From the NCBI GenBank assembly GCA_001643675.2, contig LSRY02000006.1, positions 808,501 to 872,500 on the forward strand: a stretch of DNA of 64,000 bases, read 5' to 3'. The notes under the pieces are model-generated. The model saw only the letters and a program-made list of their open reading frames with translations. It was not told the DNA's origin and made no database searches. Position 1 is the stretch's first letter. Each line of letters begins with the position of its first letter. Positions 32,901 to 44,589 of the stretch are shown here, in pieces. The stretch is from Monocercomonoides exilis. Lineage: Eukaryota > Preaxostyla > Oxymonadida > Polymastigidae. The position numbers and the translations under genes were made by a program.

Positions 32901-35156
32901 CCACATGTGCCTTCCACATTCTGTGGTATGTAGATGACTCTGATGAAGCTCCCAACATCCACTGTCTTCAAAGTCAGCTGCGGAGAATTCGACTCCTGGA
33001 TGAGCTCAGGAATTGCTCCTTCCATCACAACAGGTGGAATCACCTCAATGTTCGCAAGAATGCGCTCAAAACGGTAAATCCCTGCACCACCTTCAACTCC
33101 ATAGCACTGTGGGACAACTGTAAGAACTTTCTCTTCCACGCACTGACCCATCAATGCCAGCTCCACGCAACGTGGATGAGCAGCGATAACATTTGCAGTC
33201 AGTGTGAATAAGCTGCTCAGCGGCATCCCGTTGTTGTTCGGTGGGAATGGTGTGATCTCAAAACGCAGGTTGGCACCAATATCTTCCTTTGTAACTGTAT
33301 ATCGCTTCTTGTTCGCTCCTTCAATCAGAATCGGGTCGCCGTTTCTGAACTGTCTGTACCACTGCAATGCAAAATAGCCTCTCGGTCCGTTTGATTCTGC
33401 AACACCACTCAGCGCACTGGCTGCAGTTGTCGCTGATCCGCGCAGGAACTTTCCTCTTCCTGACGATCGCATGGAAGATGATGACGCAGACAGTCTGGCT
33501 TCTGTTCCTTCGCCTTCGCCTTCTAATTCTCCATTCACAGAGCCTGCTCTTTCCCTTTCGTCATCAAATCCGTCTTCTTCCTCTTCGGCAGCATATCTCG
33601 CTTCGTCGACTTTTCTGGCGCGTCTGCTTCTGCCTTCTCCGCCTTTCTGCTTCAGATGGTGATCGCTTGCCACAATCGGTGGTGAAACACTTCGTTCAGG
33701 TGCAACTGTCTCCTTCACTTGTCTCGCATGTTCATTTTCCTCTCTGTCTTCTCCTTTGCTGTCTGCACCTTCGTCAGCACCTTCTTCAACGTCGCTGCCC
33801 AACTCCATCTCATCATCTTCTTCTCGAAGCTTCTCGCTTCCTCTTCTCTTCTCGCTCATGGACTTCTTCAGCTCGTCATTGGTTTCTTGGCTTTCTCCAA
33901 AATCAATGCTATGCCTTTCAACTCCTTCAACTCCATTAACTTCTTCTCCCTCTCTTTCTTTCAGCTCTTCGCTCTGCTTTTGCTTGTTTTCCATCTCCAG
34001 CTGCAGCGCAATCTGCTCTTCTTCTGCTTCTTCGTCAATCATGTCGAAGTCGCATTCAAACAAATAGCTGGCTTCTAACTCATCGCCTTCAATAGGCTCT
34101 CCTTTAATTTCAAGCTCCAGAAGACGACACGATGTTTTTGTTGAAGCAGCTTTTTGATATCTCATCAAAAAGTCGTCGCAAATTTCATTGAAATCTTCGG
34201 GGTCTGTTGAAACTGCCTCAACTGGCTCCACTTGCATCCCATAGCGAAGACATGTGGCCATCTTGAGTGGATACCTCTGGGCGTGCTCTTTTTCTTCTTG
34301 TGTCACCATTTGTCCATCGATCTTTTTGAAAGAAGGATGAGCAATTAACATCATTGTTCGGAAGAATTCATTTTCTGCTGAAATCGGATTTTCTTCCATT
34401 CTAATTGATTCAAACTGACTAAATTGTGATGACGGAGGAAAATCTTTCAAAAGCCCAACAGAGTTATGCGAAATGATCAATGTACGAAGATTGGGGAAGC
34501 AGTTCAATCCTGCCAGTGATTCTATGTTGTTGTAACTTAGAGAGCAATACTTAAAATAATAACAATAATTTTCATAATTTTCATAATTTTCAAAAATATT
34601 TTCCTTCCAATAAATGCAGAATGTCAAACCTCCAAAGATGGACAAAATGGAATTGAAGTGAAGTCGGTTATCATGTTTCTGTTTGCGAATAGTTGCTAAA
34701 TTTTATATAAAAATTAAGTATATGTTTGAAATTTTTAAAATTTCTTTGAAATGAAGCTTGCCTCAAAAAATGTCAAATACCTTAATTTGTGGGCAATTCG
34801 AAAGAAATGATAATGATGCAAGTTGATTGTTTGAAACATCCAAAATTCGAAGATGCTCAAGTAACAGAGTTGGTGGAATAAAATCAAGGAAATTTGTTCG
34901 TAAATATAAAAATTCAATTCGTTGATGGGTTTGCAGTCCATCAACAGTTTTCAGAGAACATCCATTTAAATCAATTCGGTTATTAATTGCCTTGTCAAAG
35001 GAAATAAAAATAAAACAAATGTAAACTTCATTAATTTTAAAAACAAAATACTTTTACAGTTGCAAGCTTTGATGCTTGTCCTGCAATGGTAAGTTCTGCA
35101 AGTTGATTTCGCAAAGTATCTTCAGTTTGCGAACGAGAAGCAGAAACTTTTGCCAT
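26924..35156 (-). CDS. AIR9-like LRR and A9-repeat protein
   Basis: Exons 35156-35052, 34990-34781, 34695-34630 and 34549-26924 join in phase 0 through introns of 61, 85 and 80 nt, giving about 2668 residues. The first three exons plus the start of the fourth encode leucine-rich repeats (LDVSNNQLASL; LSYNNIESLAGL; LRTLIISHNSV). From about residue 500 to 2180 there are A9-type Ig-like units: a G-x-x-x-EG...Y.GG.EG...W strand near residues 694, 898, 1181 and 1681, and YT[VP]..[ED]D.G......P....G strands near 540, 1139, 1779 and 2154. This order is that of AIR9, a microtubule-associated protein of plants and trypanosomatids. The last 350-400 residues are Glu/Lys/Ser repeats. A microtubule role is inferred from the family. 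Confidence 0.78.
27021..27081. repeat. 9-bp minisatellite in Glu-rich tail
   Basis: A tandem CTTCTTTCT unit is repeated six to seven times. On the minus strand it encodes a Glu/Lys tripeptide repeat near the C-terminus of the AIR9-like protein. Less regular copies continue to about 27280. Confidence 0.85.
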
Positions 35157-35280
35157 ATTCAACAAAATTTTGATCAAACAAGATCAAGATCAATAAACAT
35201 ATTTTTTATAAGTTCAAAAATGATTTGTGAAATAACATAGTAAAAATTTAATTAAATAAATATAGAAGTGTTAAAAATGT

Positions 35281-37154
35281 TCACTGATATGATAAAGCAG
35301 TTTTCATAGATGGGGAAGGAATTGATGATAGCTGAGAAGGCTGGTTAGATGAACTTTTCATAACAAGTGGAGGCAAAGCAAAGGAAGAAGATGACGATGT
35401 AACCGTTGTAGAAGTTGAAGGTGCAGTAGAAGAGGAAGAAGAAGATGATGATGATTCATTTCCTACAACAGGTGTTGAAAAAGACGCAGCAGACGCAGCT
35501 TGAGTCGCAGAGGCAGAGGCAGCAGCAGCTGCAGAAGAAGAAGACATGGCAGGAGACATAGCCGGAAGAGAATGCTCCTTCATTGTCAAATCCCACGTCA
35601 TCTGCTTGACTGTGTTCCACATCCCGCCGTGTATGTCCACCTTCTTCCTTCCGCGCCGGATCAGCGACAGCGGCACAAGCGTGAAGCTGTCGTTCCAATA
35701 GCCCACAATACACCCTGTCTTCCCACTCAGCGCTGAATCCACTGCTTTGTTCCCAAGCTCCTCACAGAACGCAGCATCAGCAGCAGTCGGCTTTGTCGAC
35801 CGGATTGTGTACGACGGATCGATGTATTTGATTGTCACCTCCATTTTGATCGAGTCAAAATAGGATGTGATCTCTTTCTTCAGAAACAGCCCTATGTCTC
35901 CGTAGCTCACATTCCCGCTTTTATCCCGTTTCTCTGCATTGTGCTGACGGAGAATATCAACACCGGCTCCCTCAGCTACAACAATCACGCAATGGTCGCG
36001 CTTCAAAAGGCGAAGGCGGATAGACTCCATCAGAGAGCTTAATGTGAATGGTTCTTCTGGGATCAAACTGAAAAAGACATTTAAAAATGAGAAGTTTTCA
36101 AAATTTGTATATTATTTACAAAAAAATTATTTTTTCAAATAACAATAATGAATAAAAACCAATTAAAATGGGAGGAAAAAAATAGCAAAGCAAATGGTTC
36201 GTTTTGGAAGCACTCAAACAAAACATCATAGAAATAATACCCTCCCAAAAAAAGTTGCTCTAAATGAGATTAAAAAGAAATCCATACCAAATATTCACAT
36301 CTCCAGATGCTAATGTTGCTTGTGCAGCAATAAAGCCACTATCTCTTCCCATTAACTTCACAAGACCGATGCCGTGTCGAGCTGATTGTGCTTCTGCATT
36401 TGCGCAAGAAATTGCATTTCTTGCTTGTTCAACTGAAGTGTCAAAGCCAAAAGTTCGTGATATATACATAATATCATTATCAATTGTCTTTGGTATTCCA
36501 ACAACAGCAATTGGCAAGTGACGCCTCTTCAATTCCTTGTGAATTTCTTCTGATCCACGCTGTGTCCCATCTCCGCCAATTGTGAAAAGAATATTTACAT
36601 TTTGTTCAATAAGCGTTTCCACAATTTCAGGAATGGGAATTGGACCACGAGATGAACCTAAAAATGATCCTCCATACATATGAATGTCATTGACTGTGCG
36701 TGAATCCAGAGGAATGCAAGATAATCCGTCTTGTGACAATCCTTGATATCCATATTTAAAGCCAAGAACCTTTTTCACCTTATAACTTAACGATGCATAT
36801 GTTAATGCTCTTATGACCTGTGAAAATCATGTTTTATACAAAAAAATTCAATTGATAACAAAATATGGCTTTATAAATAAAGCAAACATCATTTAAACCG
36901 GGGCATAATCCACCGCATGTAACAATTCCAACTATCGTATCTTCTGGCTTAAAAAACATTTTTTCACGCTGTCCAGCAACTTCAAAACCTAATGAAAAAT
37001 CTATTTCACGAGGGTCGGAAAAGGTCTGTTGAAGTAAAATGCGCTCGTCATCTCGCACGAACTCAAACTTTGGGCGAGTCGTTTCGTATCTACACTCTCC
37101 AAGGGTCGCTACAGCAAAATCAGCTGCAGTCAACTTGCCTTTTTCGTCAAACAT
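35281..37154 (-). CDS. 6-phosphofructokinase, trypanosome/plant-like clade
   Basis: This glycolytic enzyme phosphorylates fructose 6-phosphate. Exons 37154-36888, 36817-36288 and 36067-35281 (phases 0 and 2; introns 70 and 220 nt) give 527 residues. Motifs in order: [14 protein letters not shown] near 76, GGDGTQRG near 170, PKTIDND near 196, MGRDSGFIA near 244, then a LIPEEPF segment and VAEGAG. The N-terminal extension ([11 protein letters not shown]) resembles trypanosomatid PFKs. The residue after GGD is Gly, as in ATP-dependent enzymes, whereas PKTIDND has the Lys seen in PPi enzymes. That combination occurs in the ATP-using trypanosome type, so ATP is the likelier donor, though sequence alone does not settle it. 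The last 85 or so residues are a Ser/Ala-rich tail. The frame is open upstream, but 37154 is the first ATG. Confidence 0.88.
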
Positions 37155-37223
37155 GCCCAAAGACAAAAATACTTTTTTATGAACATAGGATATATTGGAT
37201 CATATCCAAAAAATTAAAAAGTA
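37155..37223. promoter_or_regulatory. 69-bp shared divergent promoter region
   Basis: Only 69 bases separate the start codons of the phosphofructokinase (-) and B9D1 (+) genes, so both promoters and 5' leaders must lie here or inside the coding regions. The stretch is AT-rich; I see no named motif. Confidence 0.55.
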
Positions 37224-38126
37224 ATGGTTGAGGATCAGAATATGTCAACTCCCAATGATGGAGATGAGTCTGCACCAAATATTATTCCAACGGGAAAGTT
37301 TCAACTTTATGTGAATGGAAGTCTTGAATCAGCAACTGTTTGTTGACTTTTGCAATACATAAATTGAATTTTTTTTTTTGTGTTTGTTTTTTATTTATTA
37401 AAGTTAAGTGGTTATGATGGAGTTCATGCAACATATAGCATTCGCAAGGGAGATGGTTGGGAATTTATAAGTGTATGTATGCAAATCTGAAAGTGCTTAC
37501 ATGCAATATGTTTTATTAAATAATTTATTTATCAAATTAAACTGAAGGGCGTTGACACTGGCGGAACTCAAATAACTGCAAAGGCTCCTTCAGGACCTAA
37601 TAGGACAACATTTGTTTGGAATTTTCCAATTGAAGTTTGATGCATTTAATAAAAAAATAATAATAATCTTTATAAAAAAATTAATAATTTATTGAATTAT
37701 AACACACTTAAAAAGTTGCTTTTATCTTCAAATACACCAAGTGGATGGCCTCAATTTGTTGTTAATGTATATGGACTTGATTTATTTGGAAGAGATACGC
37801 TGATTGGAACAGGAAGTACTCACTTACCAATTGGACCTGGTAGTTTTGAGAGAATAATACCACTTTTCAAGCCGAAAAGTTCATCGTTTTTCCAAAAAAT
37901 GTACTCATTTTTCACAGGGGCTTATCCAGAATTTACTGATCCATTTTTTTCCGCCATGTCACTTCCTCGTCACGGTTTGTATTTTATTTATGTTAAAAAT
38001 CAATAAGTTTTCTTTTCAGTTGCTAGAACCACTTCATCAGGAGTTGTTAGAGTTGTTTTTAATATAGTTGTTAGAAATATGTCATCTTGTGGATATTCTA
38101 TTTCTGGTGAAGAGTATTCTATTTAA
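37224..38126 (+). CDS. B9D1: B9 domain protein B9D1, ciliary transition zone
   Basis: B9D1 belongs to the MKS module of the ciliary transition zone, together with B9D2 and MKS1. Five exons, 37224-37337, 37404-37472, 37548-37634, 37716-37974 and 38020-38126, join in frame to give 211 residues, close to the 204 of human B9D1. The whole protein matches the family: FQLYVNGSLESA at the N-terminus, VWNFPIE, SGWPQFVVNVYGLD, then IIPLF, a P[ED][FY]TDP element and a final VRVVFNIVVRNM strand. Introns are 66, 75, 81 and 45 nt, all with GTTTG or GTATG donors. There is no low-complexity insert, unlike the neighbouring genes. The presence of B9D1 implies a cell with flagella. Confidence 0.92.
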
Positions 38127-38508
38127 GTTTCACTTCACAGAACATCTCATTTTGCATTTCACAATCGTTCACAATTACAGTTTTGTTAGCTTTAAGTTTT
38201 TGAATTTGTATTATGAAGTAATGAAAGGTATTGGTTGATGGTGCTTTGTTTTATAAGCTATGAAAAGAGAAATCTTTTTGAGAAAAGAATCAAGATTTAT
38301 AATGCATCTTTGAAAATTGACAACCTTATTTGAATGAATATTTTTTTTTTAAAAATAAAAAATTACGTCATGACGCTTATTGAATTTTTTCAAAAAGAAA
38401 TTAATCATCACCATTGATTTCATTTCAAATTGTATCATTTTTGCTTTTTGAAATTTTTTTTAAATTAAAATAAAATTTACATTATTCGTTATTTCCTCCA
38501 CATTTTTG

Positions 38509-38546
<38 letters not shown>

Positions 38547-40590
38547 GTTTGTTTGGTTGTTCAGTTGTTTGTTTAGTTGTTTGTCAGTTTGCTTGCTTGT
38601 TTGTTTGATAGATAGAAAGATTCTCTTTTGTTGTCTTGTTTTTGATCGCAGTCCAAATTGTATAGTTATTCACAAAATAAAGAGAAGCTGGTTATTTGTT
38701 GATGTTTAAAATTTTTCTAATTGAAACAACATAAAGGATGTGGCTAATTTCAATAATTCGAATATTGGAAATTATTCTTTAATGAAAAATCATTTTTGAA
38801 ATATTTAAAAAGAAAATTTTGATTTTTCATTTTTATCTAATTCCTGTTCTCATTTATGAAACTTTTCATAAATGGAAATAAAAACATTGTCAAAATATTG
38901 TTTTCGTGATGTAAAAATTTGTTGAGTGGGTACAAAAATTTGATTGAAATTTGAATTTTTTTTCTTTTGAAAATAATCCAATAAAGCATTTTAAAAATCT
39001 TTCGACAAAAGGAATTGAAAACGTGGCAAAAAGAATTTTTTTTTTTATTAACAATAAATATTTCCAAAAAAAATATATAATAAATAATTTGAAAGTACAA
39101 TTTTTGAACGGTTGAATGAAAAATGTGATTTTGATATATCTTAAATTTTTCATCTCTATGAAATTTTTAAGTTTTGCACGATCGTGAACAATTTAAATAA
39201 TAATATCATTTAAAGAATTGTATCGAGAATTTTCATTTACGTTCTGAAGAAAGAGGAAAGTATAGCGAAAATTTTTGTAACATTTAAAGGATATATATGG
39301 ATGATTATTTTTGAAATCATATTATCTCAGAAAAAATTTTCGGTTTGGATTTTGTTTATGAATATTCATAGATGAACCCTGAAAAGTGATAGAGCTGTTA
39401 TGTGATGCCTCTTCTATTTTTTCAAATCAAACTTTGGCTTTTGAAACGATATGAAAACATTCAAAATTTGTTTGAAATTAATAAGCAAATGACAATGAAA
39501 TTTTATTAAAATAAACACCCCGAAAAAAGTTATGATTTCAAATACAATCACCCATATCAATAAATCCAATGAAGCATTATCAGTACAAACTTCACTTTCA
39601 TCCATTGAATATTTCATAATTATTTACTATGCATGTTCTAATTATTGAAATAAGTGTGGCAAATGAACTTTCTATCTTTTTTCGAGCAAATATATTTTTT
39701 CATAAAAATCACTCAAAACTTTATAAATTTTTTCGGATTTCGATCAAAAAAAGATTTTCATATCAGCAGACTAACATTATAAATATAACAAAATAATGTT
39801 TTGCGACTTTTCACGCATTTAAAGAAATAAACTTAATTTATTATTTAACTTTTTGATCGCAAAAAGTTCAACCACCGTGCACAATTTTTTAATTAAAATG
39901 CTTTAAGTGTTATATTCTGTTTCATTTTCAAAAATCCAAACACATGCCAGTTGAATTTCTGTTGTTTGTTGATCAGACAATGCAGTTTATTTCGATCATT
40001 GAATAATATTTTATTCTTTGACTTTTATTTGATTGTGCGAATGTGCAAAATTCAAATATTCGAAAATTTGAAGCAAAATTTTTTTGTGCTCAGGAGAAAA
40101 ATACTGTATTCAGCTAAAAAATTTCAAAAAAATGAAAGAAAATACTCTTTTCATCGTTATTTACTGTAATAAACTCATTAAATTAAATATGGAAAAATTG
40201 AAGAAAATATTTATTAATATTTAAAAACAATTCACTTTTTCGTTTTTAATTTTCTATATGGGGGAAAATATGGCACTTCAAGCGTTTTCAGTGAAAAAAT
40301 TTGCAACCAAATAAAAAATTACTTTAAAGCTTGAGAAATGAGTTTTAGATCTTATATTTTAGAAAATTTTGACTTTGAAATAGAAAAATATTTATTATTG
40401 AAGTTTCTTTATGTTCATTTTGAGAAATATATGGAAAAATTGTTTTTACCGAGATAATGTGAAAACTTCACCAATAAATTAAACAAACATCACTTAAATA
40501 TTACATGCTGCAAAGAAAACTGTCTGGAAAATTGTTTGCCAAATTATTATGATGTAGATATTGTTTTGTAAGTGTTATAAAGGGTTATGG
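38127..40590. other. AT-rich gene-free region
   Basis: About 2.4 kb of very AT-rich DNA with no frame I can support. It includes a T homopolymer and a GTTT-rich stretch at 38546-38610. Confidence 0.5.
38510..38545 (+). repeat. T homopolymer
   Basis: A run of 36 T's followed by a degenerate GTTT/GTTTG stretch. The short frame through it (poly-Phe) is an artefact. Confidence 0.9.
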
Positions 40591-40599
40591 AAAAATTAA

Positions 40600-41360
40600 A
40601 TATTTCAATCCAGAGCACCTTCAAAATTTCAATGAATTCTTCGAATCAATTAAGATCCTCGAAGAATAAAGATATGATCGTGAAATAGAAGATTTGTTTA
40701 GAAACAGACACATGCAATTTCAAAATCAGCAATGATAATCAGTTCCGGATGGTTAATTCATCAGCAAGAAGAAGTTGAAAATCGTGTTTCATGCTTCAAT
40801 GTGTTTGCTATTTCTTTTTTTCACGTGAATTAATTTGTAAACCTCTTGTTTTTTGAAAAGAGAAATGAGAATATAGTAATTTTAATGATTTTATTTTTGT
40901 ATGCGAATATATGTTTGCTCATGATTAATATTTTTCAGGTTTTAATAACGATAGTTCGAAGCATCTCATTTTGGAATTAATGAAGGAAAGTTGTCAAAAA
41001 GGATATTCTTTTGTTTTTTTTTGTCAGTATTTCAAAAGAGAACTGGATGCCGAGATACAATCAGCAGATGGAAGTTGCATATTTTTTGTATTCAATTGGA
41101 ACATGAGATAAAAACAAATTCGATATCAAAGCATTTGGATGAAAGCGAAAAGGAATGACAACAATTGGACAGTCATTGGAAAAAATAAAATTCGGAGATA
41201 TTTTTTCTGAAAAAAAAAATTGATGGCAACATTGAAAGCAGGATGCTTATGTGGCAAAAAGGATGACGGAGAAAGGAGCACTGGGATACAATGGAAAAAA
41301 AGATTGACAGCATCAATGATTGAACAATCTTCTGCATTTTCGTTAGGACAGGCATGCGTG
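40600..41360 (+). pseudogene. broken coding remnant, family unknown
   Basis: Several stretches read like protein, for example NPEHLQNFNEFFESI, DREIEDLFRNRHMQF and KRELDAEIQSADGS. They are interrupted by stops and lie in more than one frame. No family is recognised. It could be an old gene or a mobile-element remnant. Confidence 0.3.
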
Positions 41361-41749
41361 TTCTTTTGAGGAATTTATATTATCAATGCAAAACCAATAA
41401 TTTTTATTTTATATCTTTTTATTTCCATTCCAATGAACAACTTTTTTTCATGTTGTGTATCATTTTCAGGAACAATCCATTTCAAGCGGAATTTTTACAA
41501 ATCATGTGGTTTCTTCTCCTTTTCCTTCTCCTTCGATCTCTTCATTAACGATATATTTTTTATTTGGCTGATGAAAAGAACGCCTTCGTATTTGAAAATT
41601 GTTGAACAATAAGGCAAGAAATAATAATTAAAAATTCTCATGTTTCAGAGCGAAATAAGTTTGCCGTCAAAATAGCAAAGTTTGATTTTAATGCAAATTC
41701 CACTTTGCCGTTTTTTCTTCAATTAGATAAATCAGCTTATTTATTCAAT

Positions 41750-42140
41750 CATAGAGATGTTCATCTTATTTTCAATCACACACCAATGCAACTCTGCCAT
41801 CCTTGATTCGCCTTCAGGAAAGAAAGCCAACTTTTTTATGTTCAACTTTTTCAGTTTTTTGTTAACTATTTTTTCAACTTTCAAAGCATCCAACTTTTCG
41901 ATCTATGGAAATGATGAATATTTAACTTCTTCCTCGTCTTTGGCTTCTTCTTCATCATCTTCTTCTCATCCTCCTCTTCAACTCCATCTGAAGTGCCTTC
42001 TGCTGCTTCATCAACAACCACTTTTGAGCCTTGATCTGCGCATGTTGTTCCTTATCTAGGTGGTTTGAGAGGCTTATGCGTTGGAGAGTGAATTGAAAAA
42101 ATCGTGAAGGTGGGGAACTTAGATGAGAAAACGTTAAGGC
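41750..42140 (+). pseudogene. possible Ser-rich gene remnant
   Basis: A frame with a Ser run (FFSSSSSTPSEVPSAASS) continues past a stop into VVPYLGGLRGLCVGE. This resembles the Ser-rich expansions of the intact genes but is interrupted. The function is unknown. Confidence 0.25.
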
Positions 42141-42376
42141 TGTTTATATTTTCAAACGACTGCTTAAAAATGCTTGCTTTAATTTGCTTGCAGCTTTTGT
42201 TTCATAGAATATCAACGTAGTTTTCAGTATTTAATTGCAATATAATAATTTTTTCTTGTTTTTTTTCCCTACACATATTTATCTGCTTTCATTCATTTTT
42301 ATTGTCATTTTATTTCAACAAATTTCATTTCACAGATTGCTCCGATAGGTGCCTTGCTCAAGTGAGGTACAACTGA

Positions 42377-42775
42377 ACTGTTAACCAACCAGCATTTGGA
42401 AGCTGCAACAGCTGTGCGCATATTGTTTTCAACAGCAGCGCATCTAAATTTGGTGTGCTGAGATGTAATGATATTGCTTATTGTGTCAAAGCAGCCGACA
42501 TTTCATTCATCGTAGAATCAGTGAATCCGCTGTTCAGGAAATCTATGAAAGACCAATTCAGGGAACTGAAGATGAAGCGGGAAAAACCAGCAACTCGACG
42601 TATTTCGGAGCAGATGAAAGAAGGCGATGGAAGCGGAGGGAAACTTGGGGAAAGGACGTTGAAGGAATCGATGCTGCTGAAGATGATTGCAACGAACGAG
42701 GACAATCTCTTAGCAGATCCGAGAGAACAGTTGTTGAAGCAGGCGAAGATTGCTGAATATTTGTTATTCATATGA
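42377..42775 (+). pseudogene. isolated coding-like frame
   Basis: A frame of about 132 codons without its own convincing start. It contains SVNPLFRKSMKDQFRELK and a Lys/Glu-rich part ending in ADPREQLLKQAKIAE. It is less AT-rich than its surroundings. A short downstream frame (HKLINIFIETEKLLRTS), preceded by a TAG acceptor-like site at about 42890, could be a further exon. The DPRE-LLK motif recalls the C-terminus of WDR70-type WD proteins, but the match is weak. Orphan exon or gene fragment. Confidence 0.35.
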
Positions 42776-43496
42776 AATTGTTTGTAAATTTCAAATATTT
42801 TTCTTTTTAACCCCCTTTATTCTTTAACAAATGTATTTGAACGCAAATCATATATTATTTTCACATTTGCTGATTGCTTTATAAATGAAATAGCTCACAA
42901 GCTGATTAACATCTTCATAGAAACGGAGAAGCTCTTGAGGACAAGCTATAATAATGAAGACAAAAAGGAAGAGTGAGCAAATTTTTTTATTTTTTGATAT
43001 GTAACATACACTTCGAAAGAATCATCCACTTCACTTAAACAGTATCTTTTCATATTTTTTTGATGGAATTATTTGTTTTGTGCGTTATAATTTGTGAATT
43101 TTCAATACTTTCTTTTAAATGTGAGAAATCCAATTGCTGACTGGACTTTTCTCAGGATAATGATAGTTGAAAGGACATCTTTATGTTGAACAAAAAATAT
43201 CAACATATTCAAAAAAAATGGATTATTCAAAATTCCATGTGCATGAATTGGTTTGTGGATAACAAAAAACATCGTTCAAACAATAAAAATGATAACAATT
43301 CATGAATACAAAAAAAGTTATTTGAGAACAAAATCTCCAACATAACGACGGTTTATTAATAAAAACAATAAAAGTTGGAATGAAAACAGCAAATTTGAAG
43401 CCTGCCAAACGGAATCTTTCAGAGGAACTGCATCGCCAATGCGCGACCGGTGATTAAGACCAGCTTTTGCCAAGTCTCCTTTTTCTTTTTCTCTCT

Positions 43497-44090
43497 TCAG
43501 CTTTTCTCAATTCCATTTCCAACAAAGTTCAACCTCCCCAACACTGTCCCTCTTGCCATAGCCCCATTCTCTCCATACACCCGCTTTTCGATCCTTTTCT
43601 TGTCTTCCCAGCTTAGTGCAGAAACAAACGCACAGTGCAGCATCTGCACTGCCACCGTCTCCAGCGCTCGCGCTGCTGTCCGCGCTGCAAGTTCCACCGA
43701 CCGCTCGCACGCAACAAACTCCACAACCCCCGCAATGAGATGCCCGGCTAGCTGGAACAGAACACCGCACTTCTCCTCAAAGTCAAACGTGACGTTGTGC
43801 TCCCGGAAGTTCGAAAAGAACTGCCCGTGCGGCACACGCGACAGCTCCGGCTGGTAGAACGGCTGCACAATCACAAAGCTGCGTGTTGCCGCCGGAGAGA
43901 GACAGGCACACGCCTGTGCAGAGGCGCTGGCTGTGCCACACGCCGCCTGAGGAGACACTCTCTCCACACCTGCTACCTGGTGCTGCGAGGCCGACCTGTG
44001 TGCTCCGCTCGAACAGCCCTGAGGCCGAGCACAGGCAGAATGCGCAGAATCAGAAGATAGAATGTGTCAATGGGAGAAAACGGTACCAGT
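43497..44090 (-). pseudogene. GC-rich coding-like fragment, unknown family
   Basis: The composition is much more GC-rich than the flanking DNA. The minus frame has regular amphipathic protein-like sequence (FVIVQPFYQPELSRVPHGQF; FREHNVTFDFEEKCGVLF; ALSWEDKKRIEKRVYG). It stays open upstream to about 44080 but has no ATG start and stops at 43497. Missing ends suggest a fragment of a longer gene rather than a complete one. No family is recognised. Confidence 0.4.
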
Positions 44091-44589
44091 GATGCATTGA
44101 ATGAGATTGTTTATTGAGACAATCTCTGAGCAGTGATGAAGAAGATGCGACATTCACTTTTTAACTGACGTTGCCTCCGCGGAGCTATCGAGAAATCCAC
44201 TGCGCCCATTAAACATTAACCTTTCATCTATATTATCAACTTATTCGCCTGAGAAAACAACCAGATAATCTATTTATCGAAGAGCATTTACACAATCGCA
44301 TGTATTTTTTCCTTCAATTCCATTGGTATAACATATTCAGCGGAATAATCTCCACAACCGCTTCAAATTTGACTATCGTCTCTGTTCACCTCCACGTTCC
44401 AAAATGTTTCAATATTCCATCTGAAGATAATTATCAATTTCAATTCCCTTTTATTCGTGCTGACATTTCATCCCATTTTCTTATCTCTTTTCTCTTTTCT
44501 CTATTTCTGCACGCCATCATCCTACACATTGCTTTTCTCTCTCCGCTCCTCCCTATCCCCACAAACTCTTAACTCTCTTCCACTTCATC

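Noticed and set aside
38506-38709. Short plus frame starting in poly-Phe
   Set aside because: It depends on the T homopolymer and has no coding character.
42377-42775. Assignment to WDR70
   Set aside because: Only a short DPRE-LLK motif matches; the rest does not align well enough to name it.
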